Positions 17,267 to 26,208 of a stretch of DNA of 64,000 nucleotides are shown piece by piece. The stretch spans positions 448,972 through 512,971 of the forward strand of contig NZ_CP100416.1 of assembly GCF_026017845.1 (NCBI RefSeq), given 5' to 3'. Source of the DNA: Amycolatopsis mediterranei (GTDB lineage: Bacteria > Actinomycetota > Actinomycetes > Mycobacteriales > Pseudonocardiaceae). The notes beneath the pieces are model-generated. The model was not told the DNA's origin and made no database searches. It saw only the letters and a program-made list of their open reading frames with translations. Numbering within the stretch: the first letter of the stretch is position 1; each line of letters begins with the position of its first letter. The position numbers were made by a program, and so were the translations under genes.

Positions 17267-17503
17267 ATGGCGCACGAAGTGACGGTGATGGGCCGGGACG
17301 GTTGCCACCTCTGCGAGGTCGCCGAGGCGGAGGTCGCCCGGATCTGCGGTGAGCTCGGCGTCACCTGGAAGGCCGAGGACGTCGACACCGACCCGGAATG
17401 GCGGGCGGAGTACGGCGATCGCGTCCCGGTGATCCTGGTCGACGGCGCCGAGCACGGGTACTGGCGCGTCGAAGAGGACCGGCTCCGGCGCGCGCTCGCC
17501 TGA
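17267..17503 (+). CDS. Glutaredoxin family protein
   Basis: 78-aa thioredoxin-fold protein with a CxxC active site in GRDGCHLCEVAEAEV and the cis-Pro segment RVPVILVDGAEHGYW. It resembles mycobacterial Rv0508 and the glutaredoxin-like gene that often sits next to rex-hemA in actinobacteria. Its exact partner (mycoredoxin-like or other dithiol exchange) is unknown; the motif is CHLC rather than the CxYC of mycoredoxin. GGAAGGA lies upstream of ATG 17267. Confidence 0.9.
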   Translation: MAHEVTVMGRDGCHLCEVAEAEVARICGELGVTWKAEDVDTDPEWRAEYGDRVPVILVDGAEHGYWRVEEDRLRRALA

Positions 17504-17578
17504 CCCCACGCCGAGCCGTAACACGTCCGTAAGCCACATCGGCCCGCCGCGGCGGGCGCGTGCTCCGAAGATGGAGAC

Positions 17579-19135
17579 GTGAGCACTCTGCAGGACGCGC
17601 CCCCCGAGGCGCCGCGTCGGCTTTCGCTGCCGGTCGCGACGCTGATCGGCCTCCTCGCGCTGGCCGCCGCCCTCGGCGTCGGCCACCTGATCGCGGGCTT
17701 CGTCGGGTACACGGCGTCGCCGTTCATCGCGGTGGCCAACTACGTCATCGACCACAGCCCGACCGCCGTCGTGAAGTGGGCCGAGCGGACGCTGGGCACC
17801 TGGGACAAGCCGGTGCTCAAGCTCGGGCTCGGGGTGGTGCTGGTCCTGTTCGCGCTGGTCGCCGGGCAGCTTTCGCGCCGGACGCCGCGGGCCGGGCAGG
17901 TGCTCGTCGCCGTCCTCGGCGTCGCCGGCGTCGCGGCCGTGTACGTGCGCAGCGACCTCGGCCAGGTTTCGCTGCTCGCGCCGGTCGCCGCCCTGGTCGC
18001 CGGGCTCGCGGTGTTCACCTTCCTGCACCGGCTCGCGCTGCCGGTCGACGTCGTCGGCGAGCGGGGGTTCGACCGCCGCAAGTTCCTGCGCGCCGGGGTC
18101 GGCGTCGCCGCCGGATCGGGGATCGCCGCCGTCGTCGGCCAGGTCGCCGGGACCAGCAAGAACGCCGAGGACTCCCGGGCCGCCGTGGGGCCGCTCGTCC
18201 CCGCGCGCACCGCGCCGCCGCTGCCCGCGGACGCCGACTTCGCGAAGCTCGGCTCGCCGCCGTTCCTCACGCCGAACGCGGACTTCTACCGCATCGACAC
18301 CGCGCTGGTCGTCCCGCAGATCCGCACCGAGGACTGGAGCCTCAAGATCCACGGGATGGTCGACCGCGAGGTGAGCTTCTCCTACGCCGACATCCGCAAC
18401 CGGCCGCTGGTCGAGCGCCGCGTCACGCTGACCTGCGTCTCCAACGAGGTCGGCGGCCCGCTGATCTCGAACGCCACCTGGCTCGGCGTCGACCTCGTCG
18501 ACCTGCTCGACCAGGCAGGCGTGCAGCCGGGCGCCGAGCAGATGTTCGCCACCAGCGTCGACGGCTGGACGTGCGGCACCCCGGCGAACGTCGCGCTCGA
18601 CCCGGACCGCGGCGCGATGCTGGCGATCGGGATGAACGGCGAGCCCCTGCCGGTCGAGCACGGCTTCCCGGCGCGGATCGTCATCCCCGGCCTGTACGGC
18701 TACGTGTCGGCGACGAAGTGGGTCGAATCGCTCGAATTCACCCGGTGGGACGCCCGCCAGGCGTACTGGCTCAGCCGGGGGTGGGCCGAGCAGGCGCCGA
18801 TCAAGACCGAATCGCGGATCGACACGCCACACGGGTTCGCCGGCGTCACGGCGGGCAAGGTCCGGCTGACCGGCACGGCGTGGGCGCAGCACACCGGCAT
18901 CGCGAAGGTCGAGGTCCGGCTGGACCAGGGCCCGTGGCAGCCGGCGACGCTGGCGGCGGAGGTGAGCAAGGACACCTGGCGGATGTGGTGGATCGAGCTC
19001 GACGTGCCGAAGGGGACGCACCAGGCGTCCGTCCGGGCCACCGACCAGGACGGCTACACGCAGACGGAGAACCGCGCCGACCCCGTCCCCGACGGCGCCA
19101 CCGGCTGGCACTCGGTCACCCTCGACGCCCGCTGA
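17579..19135 (+). CDS. Membrane-anchored molybdopterin oxidoreductase (sulfite oxidase-like)
   Basis: 518 aa. About four hydrophobic segments occupy residues 15-160, followed by a Tat-like segment (DRRKFLRAGVGVAAGSG) that probably carries the catalytic part outside. The Moco-binding domain (about 200-400) contains VTLTCVSNEVGGPLISNATW with the conserved Cys ligand, and GLYGYVSATKWVESLEF. A C-terminal Ig-like Mo-co dimerisation domain follows (about 420-518). Substrate (sulfite, sulfoxide or other) is not decidable. Similar proteins occur in many Pseudonocardiales. GTG 17579 is the first reasonable start. Confidence 0.85.
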   Translation: MSTLQDAPPEAPRRLSLPVATLIGLLALAAALGVGHLIAGFVGYTASPFIAVANYVIDHSPTAVVKWAERTLGTWDKPVLKLGLGVVLVLFALVAGQLSRRTPRAGQVLVAVLGVAGVAAVYVRSDLGQVSLLAPVAALVAGLAVFTFLHRLALPVDVVGERGFDRRKFLRAGVGVAAGSGIAAVVGQVAGTSKNAEDSRAAVGPLVPARTAPPLPADADFAKLGSPPFLTPNADFYRIDTALVVPQIRTEDWSLKIHGMVDREVSFSYADIRNRPLVERRVTLTCVSNEVGGPLISNATWLGVDLVDLLDQAGVQPGAEQMFATSVDGWTCGTPANVALDPDRGAMLAIGMNGEPLPVEHGFPARIVIPGLYGYVSATKWVESLEFTRWDARQAYWLSRGWAEQAPIKTESRIDTPHGFAGVTAGKVRLTGTAWAQHTGIAKVEVRLDQGPWQPATLAAEVSKDTWRMWWIELDVPKGTHQASVRATDQDGYTQTENRADPVPDGATGWHSVTLDAR

Positions 19136-19352
19136 GCCCGGCCCTCCGGAGGCGGCTGCCGACCAGTGCGCCGGAGCCGTTCACCGGCCCAGGCGGGCCG
19201 CTCGCCGCGTGGCCCGGCGCCGGCGCCGGCCGGCATTCGATCACCGCCGGTGCGCGCCGGAGCCGGAAGTGCCTGCCGGGCAAGGATTCTGACGCCGTGT
19301 CGTGATCGCCGCCGCCCTCTCGGCGCCCGGGAACCGCCTCCGACCAGTGACT

Positions 19353-19370
19353 TTGTGCGTGCGTTCACAA
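19353..19370. promoter_or_regulatory. Rex operator upstream of rex
   Basis: TTGTGCGTGCGTTCACAA (19353-19370) matches the Rex operator consensus TTGTGnnnnnnnnCACAA. A TACCGT (19377-19382) after 18 bp could be the -10 if TTGTGC serves as -35, placing Rex directly on the promoter. This fits the autoregulated rex-hemACD operon of Streptomyces. The rest of the 361-bp gap (19136-19496) shows no gene. Confidence 0.82.
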
Positions 19371-19496
19371 GTGGTCTACCGTAGGACTCCTCGCCCGGAG
19401 CGGGCCGGTATCGAACCGGACTCCGGGCCCTGGGTCAAGACACAGTTCCGAATGGCGATGGCCGCCAGACGTGCACAGCGGGCAGGAGACTACGGC

Positions 19497-20420
19497 GTGG
19501 TGACACAGCGGGGGAGGCGCGATGCGGCGGACTCCCCGGGCCGGGCACCCCGGCGGCCCCGCCGCCCGGCCGGCCTCGACGCCGACAACGCTCCCACCGC
19601 CGAAATGCCCGCGGTACCCACCGGTGAGCCGGGCCGCAACGGGGATGCCCCCGAGGCCGTCCGGGCGAAGTCGATCCCCGAGGCCGCCGTCGCGCGGCTG
19701 GCCGTTTACCTCCGGGTGTTGTCCGCAATGTCCGAACAGGGCGCGACGACCGTTTCCAGCGAAGAGCTGTCGCAAGCCGCCGGCGTCAATTCCGCGAAGC
19801 TGCGCAAAGACCTCTCCTACCTGGGCTCCTACGGCACCCGTGGAGTCGGCTACGAGGTCGGCGTCCTGGTCAGCCAGATCGAGCGCATCCTCGGCCTGAC
19901 CCGGCAGCACAAGGTTGCAGTGGTCGGGATCGGCAACCTGGGCCACGCACTGGCCAACTACGGCGGCTTCCCGGGGCGCGGCTTCCCGGTCGAAGCGCTG
20001 TTCGACCTGGACGCGGACCTGATCGGCGTGCCGGTCGGTGGCCTCCCGGTGTCGCACATGGACGACATTCCGCGCATTTGCGCCGAACGCGGCATTTCCA
20101 TCGGTGTGATCGCCACTCCGCCCACCGCGGCGCAATCGGTGTGTGACCGGCTGGTCGCGGGCGGTGTCCAGTGCATCCTCAACTTCGCTCCCGTCGTGCT
20201 GCAAGTTCCTGCTCACATCGAGGTCCGCAAAGTGGATTTGGCCGTGGAGCTGCAGATACTCTCGTTCCATGTGGCCCGCCGCGCGGACAGTGAAGGTCCG
20301 GCCGCCGGCAGTCAGGGCAATTCCGGATTACCCGGTGCGGTGGTGCCGTCCGAGAATGGGAACGGCAGGCGGAACGGCGCGGGTCCGGACGGCGGACGGG
20401 AAATGGTGGTGCGCTCATGA
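19497..20420 (+). CDS. rex: Redox-sensing transcriptional repressor Rex
   Basis: 307 aa. NADH-sensing repressor of respiratory genes. A non-conserved Arg/Pro-rich N-terminal extension of about 55 residues precedes the winged helix (IPEAAVARLAVYLRVLSAMS; TVSSEELSQAAGVNSAKLRK; LSYLGSYGTRGVGYEV). The Rossmann domain then binds NAD(H): VAVVGIGNLGHALANYGG, GVIATPPTAAQSVCDRLV and a C-terminal domain-swap helix. GTG 19497 has GGAG 8 nt upstream; in-frame codons back to 19302 would run through the operator and are rejected. Its operator lies at 19353, and two more lie before nuoA. Confidence 0.93.
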   Translation: MVTQRGRRDAADSPGRAPRRPRRPAGLDADNAPTAEMPAVPTGEPGRNGDAPEAVRAKSIPEAAVARLAVYLRVLSAMSEQGATTVSSEELSQAAGVNSAKLRKDLSYLGSYGTRGVGYEVGVLVSQIERILGLTRQHKVAVVGIGNLGHALANYGGFPGRGFPVEALFDLDADLIGVPVGGLPVSHMDDIPRICAERGISIGVIATPPTAAQSVCDRLVAGGVQCILNFAPVVLQVPAHIEVRKVDLAVELQILSFHVARRADSEGPAAGSQGNSGLPGAVVPSENGNGRRNGAGPDGGREMVVRS

Positions 20421-20497
20421 GCGAGCTTGCGAGTGAATCATTCAACACAGCGCAGCCGCTCAGGCGCTCGCCGAGCGTCAGCGAGGTGACGGCATGA
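20417..20497 (+). CDS. Possible 26-aa coupling mini-ORF between rex and hemA
   Basis: ATG 20417 overlaps the rex stop (ATGA) and the ORF (begins [17 protein letters not shown]) ends with a TGA overlapping the hemA ATG (20494-20497). It spans the whole 73-nt gap, so ribosomes could pass from rex to hemA without release. The ribosome site is weak and no function is known. Confidence 0.35.
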   Translation: MSELASESFNTAQPLRRSPSVSEVTA

Positions 20498-21801
20498 GCG
20501 TGTTGGCGGTCGGGCTCTCGCATCGGAGTGCGGAGCTGAGCACGCTCGAGCGCGTCGCGGTGCCCGCGCCCGAGATCGGCAAGGTCCTCGACGAGCTGCA
20601 GCAGGCCGAGCACGTCAGTGAGGTCGTGCTCGTCTCGACCTGCAACCGGATCGAGGTCTACGCGGTCGTCGAGACCTTCCACGGCGGCCTCAACGACGTG
20701 TCCGAAGTGCTCGCCCGCCAGGCCGGGATGGCGCCCGCCGAGCTCTACGAGACCCTGTACGTGCACTACGCCGGTGCCGCCGTGGAGCACCTGTTCTCTG
20801 TCACTTCGGGCCTGGACTCGATGGTCGTCGGCGAGACGCAGATCCTCGGCCAGATCCGCTCCGCCTACGCCACCGCGCGCGAGGCCGGCACCGTCGGCCG
20901 CACGCTGCACGAGCTCATCCAGACCGCGCTGCGCGTCGGCAAGCGCGTGCACACCGAGACCGGGCTCGACCAGCTCGGCGCGTCGGTCGTCTCCGAAGCG
21001 CTCGCCGCGGCCGGGGACGTCACCGGCAAGCACGCGGTCATCGTCGGCGCCGGCTCGATGGGCGCGCTGAGCGCGTCGCAGCTGCGGAAGGCCGGGATCG
21101 GCGAGATCAGCGTGGCCAACCGGACCGACGCCCGCGCCCGCCGGCTCGCCGCGAACGTCACCGAACAGGGCGTGCCGGCCCGGGCGATCCCGCTGTCAGC
21201 CGTCGCCGGCACGGTCCGTGACGCCGACATCGTCATCTGCTGCACCGGGGCGCAGGACGCCGTCTTCGGCCCCGGGCACGTGCTGCCGCGTGGCGGCCGG
21301 GACCTCGTCGTCTGCGATCTGGGCCTGCCCCGCGACGTCGACCCGGAGGTCGGCGAGCTCGCCGGCGTCCGGGTGGTCGACCTGGCCACCATCCAGCGCC
21401 GGATGCGCGAGGCGGGGACGCCGACCACCGAGCGCCAGACCGCCAAGGCGACCGGGATCGTCCTCGACGAGGTGCGCGACTACCTCGCCGGGCAGCGCAG
21501 CGCCGAGGTGACGCCGACGGTGACCGCGCTGCGCCGCCGCGCGGCCGAGGTCGTCGACGCCGAGCTGCTGCGGCTCGACAACCGCCTGCCCGACCTGGAC
21601 GGCGCCGTCCGCGAGGAGGTCGGCCGCACGGTCCGCCGGGTGGTCGACAAGCTGCTGCACGCGCCGACGGTGCGGGTCAAGCAGCTGGCCGCGGAGACGG
21701 CCGACACCGACTACGCGAACGCGTTGCGCGAACTGTTCTGCCTCGACCCGCAGGCGCCCGCCGCGGTGACGAGCCCGAAGCCCCCACCAGAGAAGAAGTA
21801 G
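20494..21801 (+). CDS. hemA: Glutamyl-tRNA reductase
   Basis: First committed step of C5-pathway haem synthesis: NADPH-dependent reduction of glutamyl-tRNA(Glu) to glutamate-1-semialdehyde. 435 aa. Catalytic C50 lies in [12 protein letters not shown] at the canonical position. Also present are [20 protein letters not shown], the NADPH-binding [20 protein letters not shown], and the C-terminal dimerisation helix bundle. ATG 20494 overlaps the stop of a mini-ORF. Co-transcription with rex implies redox control by NADH. The product feeds HemL, encoded at 33 kb. Confidence 0.96.
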   Translation: MSVLAVGLSHRSAELSTLERVAVPAPEIGKVLDELQQAEHVSEVVLVSTCNRIEVYAVVETFHGGLNDVSEVLARQAGMAPAELYETLYVHYAGAAVEHLFSVTSGLDSMVVGETQILGQIRSAYATAREAGTVGRTLHELIQTALRVGKRVHTETGLDQLGASVVSEALAAAGDVTGKHAVIVGAGSMGALSASQLRKAGIGEISVANRTDARARRLAANVTEQGVPARAIPLSAVAGTVRDADIVICCTGAQDAVFGPGHVLPRGGRDLVVCDLGLPRDVDPEVGELAGVRVVDLATIQRRMREAGTPTTERQTAKATGIVLDEVRDYLAGQRSAEVTPTVTALRRRAAEVVDAELLRLDNRLPDLDGAVREEVGRTVRRVVDKLLHAPTVRVKQLAAETADTDYANALRELFCLDPQAPAAVTSPKPPPEKK

Positions 21802-21803
21802 TA

Positions 21804-22751
21804 GTGACCAGAGTCATTCGCATGGGTACGCGTGGTTCGAAGCTCGCCCTCACCCAGACCGGGACCGTCGCCGACGCCCTGCGCGCCACCGGCGTCGAGG
21901 TCGAGATCGTCAAGGTGACCACCCCCGGCGACAAGTCGCTGGCGCCGATCGCGACGATCGGGGTCGGCGTGTTCACCTCCGCGCTGCGGGAAGCCTTGCT
22001 GCGCAACGAGGTCGACGTCATCGTCCACTCCTACAAGGACCTGCCGACGGCGCCGGAGCCCGGGATCACGCTGGCCGCCGTGCCGCCCCGCGAAGACCCG
22101 CGGGACGCGCTGATCGCGCGCGACGGGCTCACGCTGGGTGAGCTGCCGCCGGGTTCGACGGTGGGCACGGGGGCCGCGCGGCGCACCGCGCAGCTGCGTG
22201 CGCTGGGTCTCGGTTTGGAAATCGTGCCGATTCGCGGCAATATCGACACCCGCATGCGCAAGGTGACCGACGGCGAGCTCGATGCCGTGGTGCTGGCGCG
22301 TGCCGGACTGGCCAGGGTCGGACTGGTCGAGGCGATCACCGAGACCCTCGACCCGATCCAGATGCTGCCCGCGCCCGCACAGGGTGCACTGGCGGTGGAG
22401 TGCCGGTCCGCCGACGTGGACCTCGAGCACCTGCTCCGGTCCACTTTGGACGACGAGGGCACGCGGGCCGCGGTGACGGCCGAGCGGGCCCTGCTGGCCG
22501 CGCTCGAGGCGGGGTGCAGTGCGCCGGTGGGCGCGCTCGCCGAGATCGTCGAAGATCTCGACGCCGAGGGCAAGGTCGTGGAACGGATCTCGCTGCGCGG
22601 CACCGCCGCGATCGAGGGCGAGGAAGGTGCGGTGGACATGGTCCGGGCCATCGCACTGGCCGACAAGGACCAGGCTGCCCAGCTGGGCAAGGACCTGGCC
22701 GCCGAGCTGCTGGACCTCGGAGCCGGAGCCCTCTCCGGTCCCGCTCAGTAG
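21804..22751 (+). CDS. hemC: Hydroxymethylbilane synthase (porphobilinogen deaminase)
   Basis: Polymerises four porphobilinogens into hydroxymethylbilane. 315 aa. The start region reads [18 protein letters not shown]; the active-site segment HSYKDLPT (variant of HSxKD) is present; the dipyrromethane cofactor attaches to C238 in [18 protein letters not shown] 21804 lies 2 nt after the hemA stop, so the genes are tightly coupled. A hairpin followed by TTTT occurs at the hemC stop (see 22750). Confidence 0.96.
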   Translation: MTRVIRMGTRGSKLALTQTGTVADALRATGVEVEIVKVTTPGDKSLAPIATIGVGVFTSALREALLRNEVDVIVHSYKDLPTAPEPGITLAAVPPREDPRDALIARDGLTLGELPPGSTVGTGAARRTAQLRALGLGLEIVPIRGNIDTRMRKVTDGELDAVVLARAGLARVGLVEAITETLDPIQMLPAPAQGALAVECRSADVDLEHLLRSTLDDEGTRAAVTAERALLAALEAGCSAPVGALAEIVEDLDAEGKVVERISLRGTAAIEGEEGAVDMVRAIALADKDQAAQLGKDLAAELLDLGAGALSGPAQ

Positions 22752-22770
22752 CGCTCTCGCGAGCGCTTTT
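22750..22770 (+). terminator. Hairpin with T run between hemC and hemD
   Basis: AGCGCTC (22750-22756) and GAGCGCT (22761-22767) form a 7-bp stem with a TCGC loop, and the run TTTT ends at 22770. It overlaps the hemC stop codon. A second imperfect hairpin (CTTTTCGAAG ... CTTCGAAAG, about 22766-22805) follows. It could lower hemD expression inside the operon. Confidence 0.5.
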
Positions 22771-22869
22771 CGAAGGCTGTAGCTCTGAAAAGAGTGCTTC
22801 GAAAGACATTCATAGGAGACCTGCGGCCAGGCGATCGGGCACGGCCGCCGCAAGAGGAGAAACGCACAG

Positions 22870-24402
22870 ATGACCCCCGCGCGAAAGACCACCGGGCGCG
22901 TAGCGTTCGTGGGCTCCGGCCCCGGCGACGCCGGCCTGCTCACGGTCCGTGCCCAGGAGCTGCTGACCAAGGCCGAAGTGGTGGTGACCGATCCCGACGT
23001 GCCGCAGTCCGTGCTGGCCATGGCCGCCGAAGGCGCCGAGGTCCGGCCCGCCGTCGGCGAGGCCACCGAGGTCGCCAAGGACCTGACCACCGAGGCCAAG
23101 GCCGGCCGGCTGGTGCTGCGGCTGGTCGCGGGCGACCCGCTGACCACCCCGGCCGTGGTGGCCGAGGTCCAGGCGGTCGCGCGCACGAGTGCCGTGTTCG
23201 ACGTCATCCCGGGTGTCTCCCCGGCCGCGGCCGTCCCGGCGTACGCGGGCGTCGCGCTGGGCGGCACGCACACCGAGGTCGACGTCCGCGGTGACGTCGA
23301 CTGGGCGGCCCTGGCCGCCGCGCCCGGCCCGCTGGTGCTGCACGCGACGTCGGCGCACCTGGCCGAGGCCGCGTCGGCGCTGACCGGCAACGGCGTCCCG
23401 GCGTCGACCCCGGTCGCGGTCACCGCGAACGGCACCATCAACACCCAGCGCACCCTCGACACCACGCTCGAGAAGGTCGCCAACGACGCCGGCGAGCTCG
23501 TCGGGCCGCTGATCGTCACGATCGGCCAGGCCGCCGGGCAGCGCTCGAAGCTGTCGTGGTGGGAGTCGCGGTCGCTCTACGGCTGGAAGGTCCTGGTGCC
23601 GCGCACCAAGGAGCAGGCCGGCGAGATGGCCGAGCGCCTGCGCGGCCACGGCGCGACGTCGCACGAGGTGCCGACCATCTCGGTCGAGCCGCCCCGCAGC
23701 CCGGCGCAGATGGAGCGGTCGGTCAAGGGCCTGGTCGACGGCCGCTACCAGTGGATCGTCTTCACCTCCACCAACGCGGTCCGCGCGGTGTGGGAGAAGT
23801 TCGAGGAGTTCGGCCTGGACGCCCGCGCGTTCTCCGGCGTGAAGATCGCCTGTGTGGGTGAGTCGACCGCGGCGAAGGTGCGCTCGTTCGGCATCATCCC
23901 GGAGCTGATCCCCTCGGGCGAGCAGTCGTCCGAAGGCCTGCTGGCCGAGTTCCCGCCGTACGACGACGTGCTGGACCCGGTCGACCGCGTGCTGCTGCCG
24001 CGGGCCGACATCGCCACCGAGACGCTGTCGGCCGGCCTGCGCGAACGCGGCTGGGAGATCGACGACGTGACGGCCTACCGGACCGTCCGGGCGGCGCCGC
24101 CGCCCGCCGAGACCCGCGAGATGATCAAGACCGGCGGCTTCGACGCGGTCTGCTTCACCTCGTCCTCGACCGTGCGGAACCTGGTCGGCATCGCCGGCAA
24201 GCCGCACACCCGCACGCTGGTCGCGTGCATCGGCCCGAAGACCGCCGAGACCGCGGTGGAGTTCGGGCTCCGGGTCGACGTCCAGCCGGAGAAGGCGGAC
24301 GTCCCGCACCTGGTGGACGCGCTGGCCGAGCACGCCGCGCGGCTTCGCGCGGAAGGTGCACTGCCGCCGCCGCGGAAGGCGAAGCGGGCCCGCCGCTCCT
24401 GA
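22870..24402 (+). CDS. hemD: Uroporphyrinogen-III synthase fused to a degenerate methyltransferase domain
   Basis: 510 aa. The N-terminal half (about 10-225) has the tetrapyrrole-methylase fold start FVGSGPGDAGLLTVRAQELL, but the usual SUMT block GGDPFVFGRGGEE reads VAGDPLTTPAVVAE here and the PLTHR block reads GVALGGTHTEV, so methyltransferase activity is doubtful. The C-terminal half (about 235-490) is uroporphyrinogen-III synthase (VLVPRTKEQAGEMAERL, WIVFTSTNAVRAVWEKF, DAVCFTSSSTVRNLVGIAGK), which cyclises hydroxymethylbilane. Mycobacterial HemD shows the same architecture and the same deviations, so this is an actinobacterial subclass. AGAGGAGA precedes ATG 22870. Confidence 0.92.
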   Translation: MTPARKTTGRVAFVGSGPGDAGLLTVRAQELLTKAEVVVTDPDVPQSVLAMAAEGAEVRPAVGEATEVAKDLTTEAKAGRLVLRLVAGDPLTTPAVVAEVQAVARTSAVFDVIPGVSPAAAVPAYAGVALGGTHTEVDVRGDVDWAALAAAPGPLVLHATSAHLAEAASALTGNGVPASTPVAVTANGTINTQRTLDTTLEKVANDAGELVGPLIVTIGQAAGQRSKLSWWESRSLYGWKVLVPRTKEQAGEMAERLRGHGATSHEVPTISVEPPRSPAQMERSVKGLVDGRYQWIVFTSTNAVRAVWEKFEEFGLDARAFSGVKIACVGESTAAKVRSFGIIPELIPSGEQSSEGLLAEFPPYDDVLDPVDRVLLPRADIATETLSAGLRERGWEIDDVTAYRTVRAAPPPAETREMIKTGGFDAVCFTSSSTVRNLVGIAGKPHTRTLVACIGPKTAETAVEFGLRVDVQPEKADVPHLVDALAEHAARLRAEGALPPPRKAKRARRS

Positions 24403-24414
24403 GGTTCGACGTGC

Positions 24415-24448
24415 CGAAGGCCGCCCCGGTTCGCCGGGGCGGCCTTCG
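24415..24448. terminator. Bidirectional terminator between hemD and the epimerase gene
   Basis: Perfect 15-bp stem (24415-24429 with 24434-24448) closed by a TTCG tetraloop, lying between convergent genes. It should end both the hem transcript and the minus-strand transcript. Confidence 0.88.
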
Positions 24449-24454
24449 CTCGTT

Positions 24455-25327
24455 TCAGCGGGCGTTGTCCTCGCGCCACTTCAGGTAGTCGGCCACCGAA
24501 GCCGGGACGTCGAACTCCGGCTTGAAGCCGGTGTCCTCCGTGAGCAGCGAGATGTCGAGGTACGGGCCGTTCCTGCCGCCCAGCTGAAGGGTTGTGCCCA
24601 GGGCGGCCGCGAACTCGCCGTACGTGAACGGGCGGCCGCTCGACACGTTGTAGACCTCGTGGTTCAACGTCGCAGCCGTGGTCAGCAGGGCGATCGCGCG
24701 GCCCGCATCTGGGGCGTAGCAGACGTCGCCACCGTCGTCGGCGTGCATGTGCGAGGTTCCCGTGTTGACCAGCGACGGGATCGGGCAGAACGGCGACTGA
24801 GGGTCGACCAGGGGGCCCCAGATCGTGCCGATCCGCAGCAGGACCGGCTGGACGCCGCTGCCCGCGAGCGCGTGCGTCGTCAGCGGCTCGACAGCCTTCT
24901 TGAACGCGATGATCAAGTGCGGCAGCGAAGCGGTCGGCAGGGAGAGGTCCTCCGTCCAGGGGATCTCCGGACGGCCGATGTACACCCCGAGGCTGCTCGC
25001 CACCGCGAACCGGCGGACACCCCACGTCCGGGCCGCGGCCAGGGCGTTGAGCAGGCCGGTCGTGTCCGTGCGGAAGAACTCGACCGGATCCTCGCCCGGA
25101 ATGCTGCCGGCGAGGTGGACGATGTCGGTGATCGCGTGACGCTCGCCGAGGGCGAGGAAGGCCTCGCGATCGGTCACGTCGAGTTGTTCGACCGTGACCC
25201 GGCCCTCGAGGAACGACGGAACTTCGCCGCGTCGGTGGGACGTCACGACCACGTCGTGGCCGAGGTCGAGGAGCGCGCGGGCGGTGTGGGCGCCGATCAT
25301 GCCGAGGCCGCCGGTGACGAGGATCAT
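24455..25327 (-). CDS. NAD-dependent epimerase/dehydratase with atypical active site
   Basis: 290 aa extended SDR. Rossmann motif [20 protein letters not shown] at the N-terminus and [20 protein letters not shown]. At the place of the catalytic YxxxK it reads [16 protein letters not shown], with no tyrosine in phase, so it may be a reductase-like or non-catalytic SDR. It is translationally coupled (ATGA, 25324-25327) to the AraC regulator upstream on the same strand, and the two form a unit inserted between hemD and hemB. Substrate unknown. Confidence 0.8.
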   Translation of the reverse strand: MILVTGGLGMIGAHTARALLDLGHDVVVTSHRRGEVPSFLEGRVTVEQLDVTDREAFLALGERHAITDIVHLAGSIPGEDPVEFFRTDTTGLLNALAAARTWGVRRFAVASSLGVYIGRPEIPWTEDLSLPTASLPHLIIAFKKAVEPLTTHALAGSGVQPVLLRIGTIWGPLVDPQSPFCPIPSLVNTGTSHMHADDGGDVCYAPDAGRAIALLTTAATLNHEVYNVSSGRPFTYGEFAAALGTTLQLGGRNGPYLDISLLTEDTGFKPEFDVPASVADYLKWREDNAR

Positions 25328-26130
25328 CGCGCCAGGCTAGGGACGCCGGGCGGCGAGTTCTTGAACGAATCGCGCAGGAACGGCAGGTAGGACGCCGAGT
25401 GGTCGTGGCCGCAGGCGCACTCCTCGACGCTCCCGCCGAGCAGCGCCCGCGGGGTGAGCCCGGTCAGGCGGAGGCACTCGCGGCTCAGGTGGGCTTGGTC
25501 GGCGTACCCGGTGTCGGCGGCGAGGCCGGCCGGGCTGCCGGCGCCCGCCTGGGCCAGCGCGAGGAAGCCCTGGAACCGCAGCGTCCGCTGGAGGACCTTG
25601 GGGCTCACCCCCACCGCCTGCAGGCACCGGCGGCGCAGCTGGCTGGGGGAGAGCGCGAGGTGCCCGGCCAGGGTGTCGATGTCGACCGGGTGCCACGGCA
25701 TCAGCCGCCGGACGGCCTCGTTCACCAGCGGATCCACCGCTTTCACCGGCAGCCGGGCCTGGACGACCTCGAGCGCGCGCTCCGGGGAGCCGGCCGTGGC
25801 CACAGCCTCGGCCAAGCGGTCGTCCGCCAGGTCGACGTGCTGGTCGACCAGGTCGACCAGGTCGTCCAGGGGCACCGGGAGCGGCGGCGCGGCGCCCGGC
25901 CGGAACCGTACGCCGACGAGGGTCGTGCGTGGCGGGATGATCTCGAGCCGCGCCGCGGTCAACGGGCCGAGCAGCCGGGGCCGGCCACCGATCGGGAAGT
26001 GGAGCTCGATGCCCCCGGTCGGCAGGTGCCGCTGGACGTACGGTGCGTCACCGGCGCGCTGGACCCAGACCGTCCGCACGTGGCCGGCCAGCGCGGGCAC
26101 GGGGAGGCGTTCGACGTACACCTTTCGCAC
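25324..26130 (-). CDS. AraC-family transcriptional regulator
   Basis: 268 aa. The N-terminal sensing domain (about 1-140; [33 protein letters not shown]) is of the type found in many actinobacterial AraC proteins. The C-terminal double HTH spans about 155-240 ([40 protein letters not shown]). A CxCGHDHS segment near the C-terminus is notable. Coupled with the downstream epimerase gene, which it probably regulates. It is divergent from hemB with a 78-bp gap, so hemB could also be affected. Confidence 0.85.
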   Translation of the reverse strand: MRKVYVERLPVPALAGHVRTVWVQRAGDAPYVQRHLPTGGIELHFPIGGRPRLLGPLTAARLEIIPPRTTLVGVRFRPGAAPPLPVPLDDLVDLVDQHVDLADDRLAEAVATAGSPERALEVVQARLPVKAVDPLVNEAVRRLMPWHPVDIDTLAGHLALSPSQLRRRCLQAVGVSPKVLQRTLRFQGFLALAQAGAGSPAGLAADTGYADQAHLSRECLRLTGLTPRALLGGSVEECACGHDHSASYLPFLRDSFKNSPPGVPSLAR

Positions 26131-26208
26131 CGAAGCGGTTCCGCGGGACCGGCGTCAAGCGCACCCTTGCGGAACTCCGGCCACCGCCGCGGGAGTAACT
26201 TGGTAAGG

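Noticed and set aside
15419..19111. 1230-codon open frame on the minus strand
   Set aside because: Antisense to ligase, glutaredoxin and molybdoenzyme genes that have clear motifs; the peptide is low-complexity Arg/Asp/Val-rich, typical of shadow frames in GC-rich DNA.
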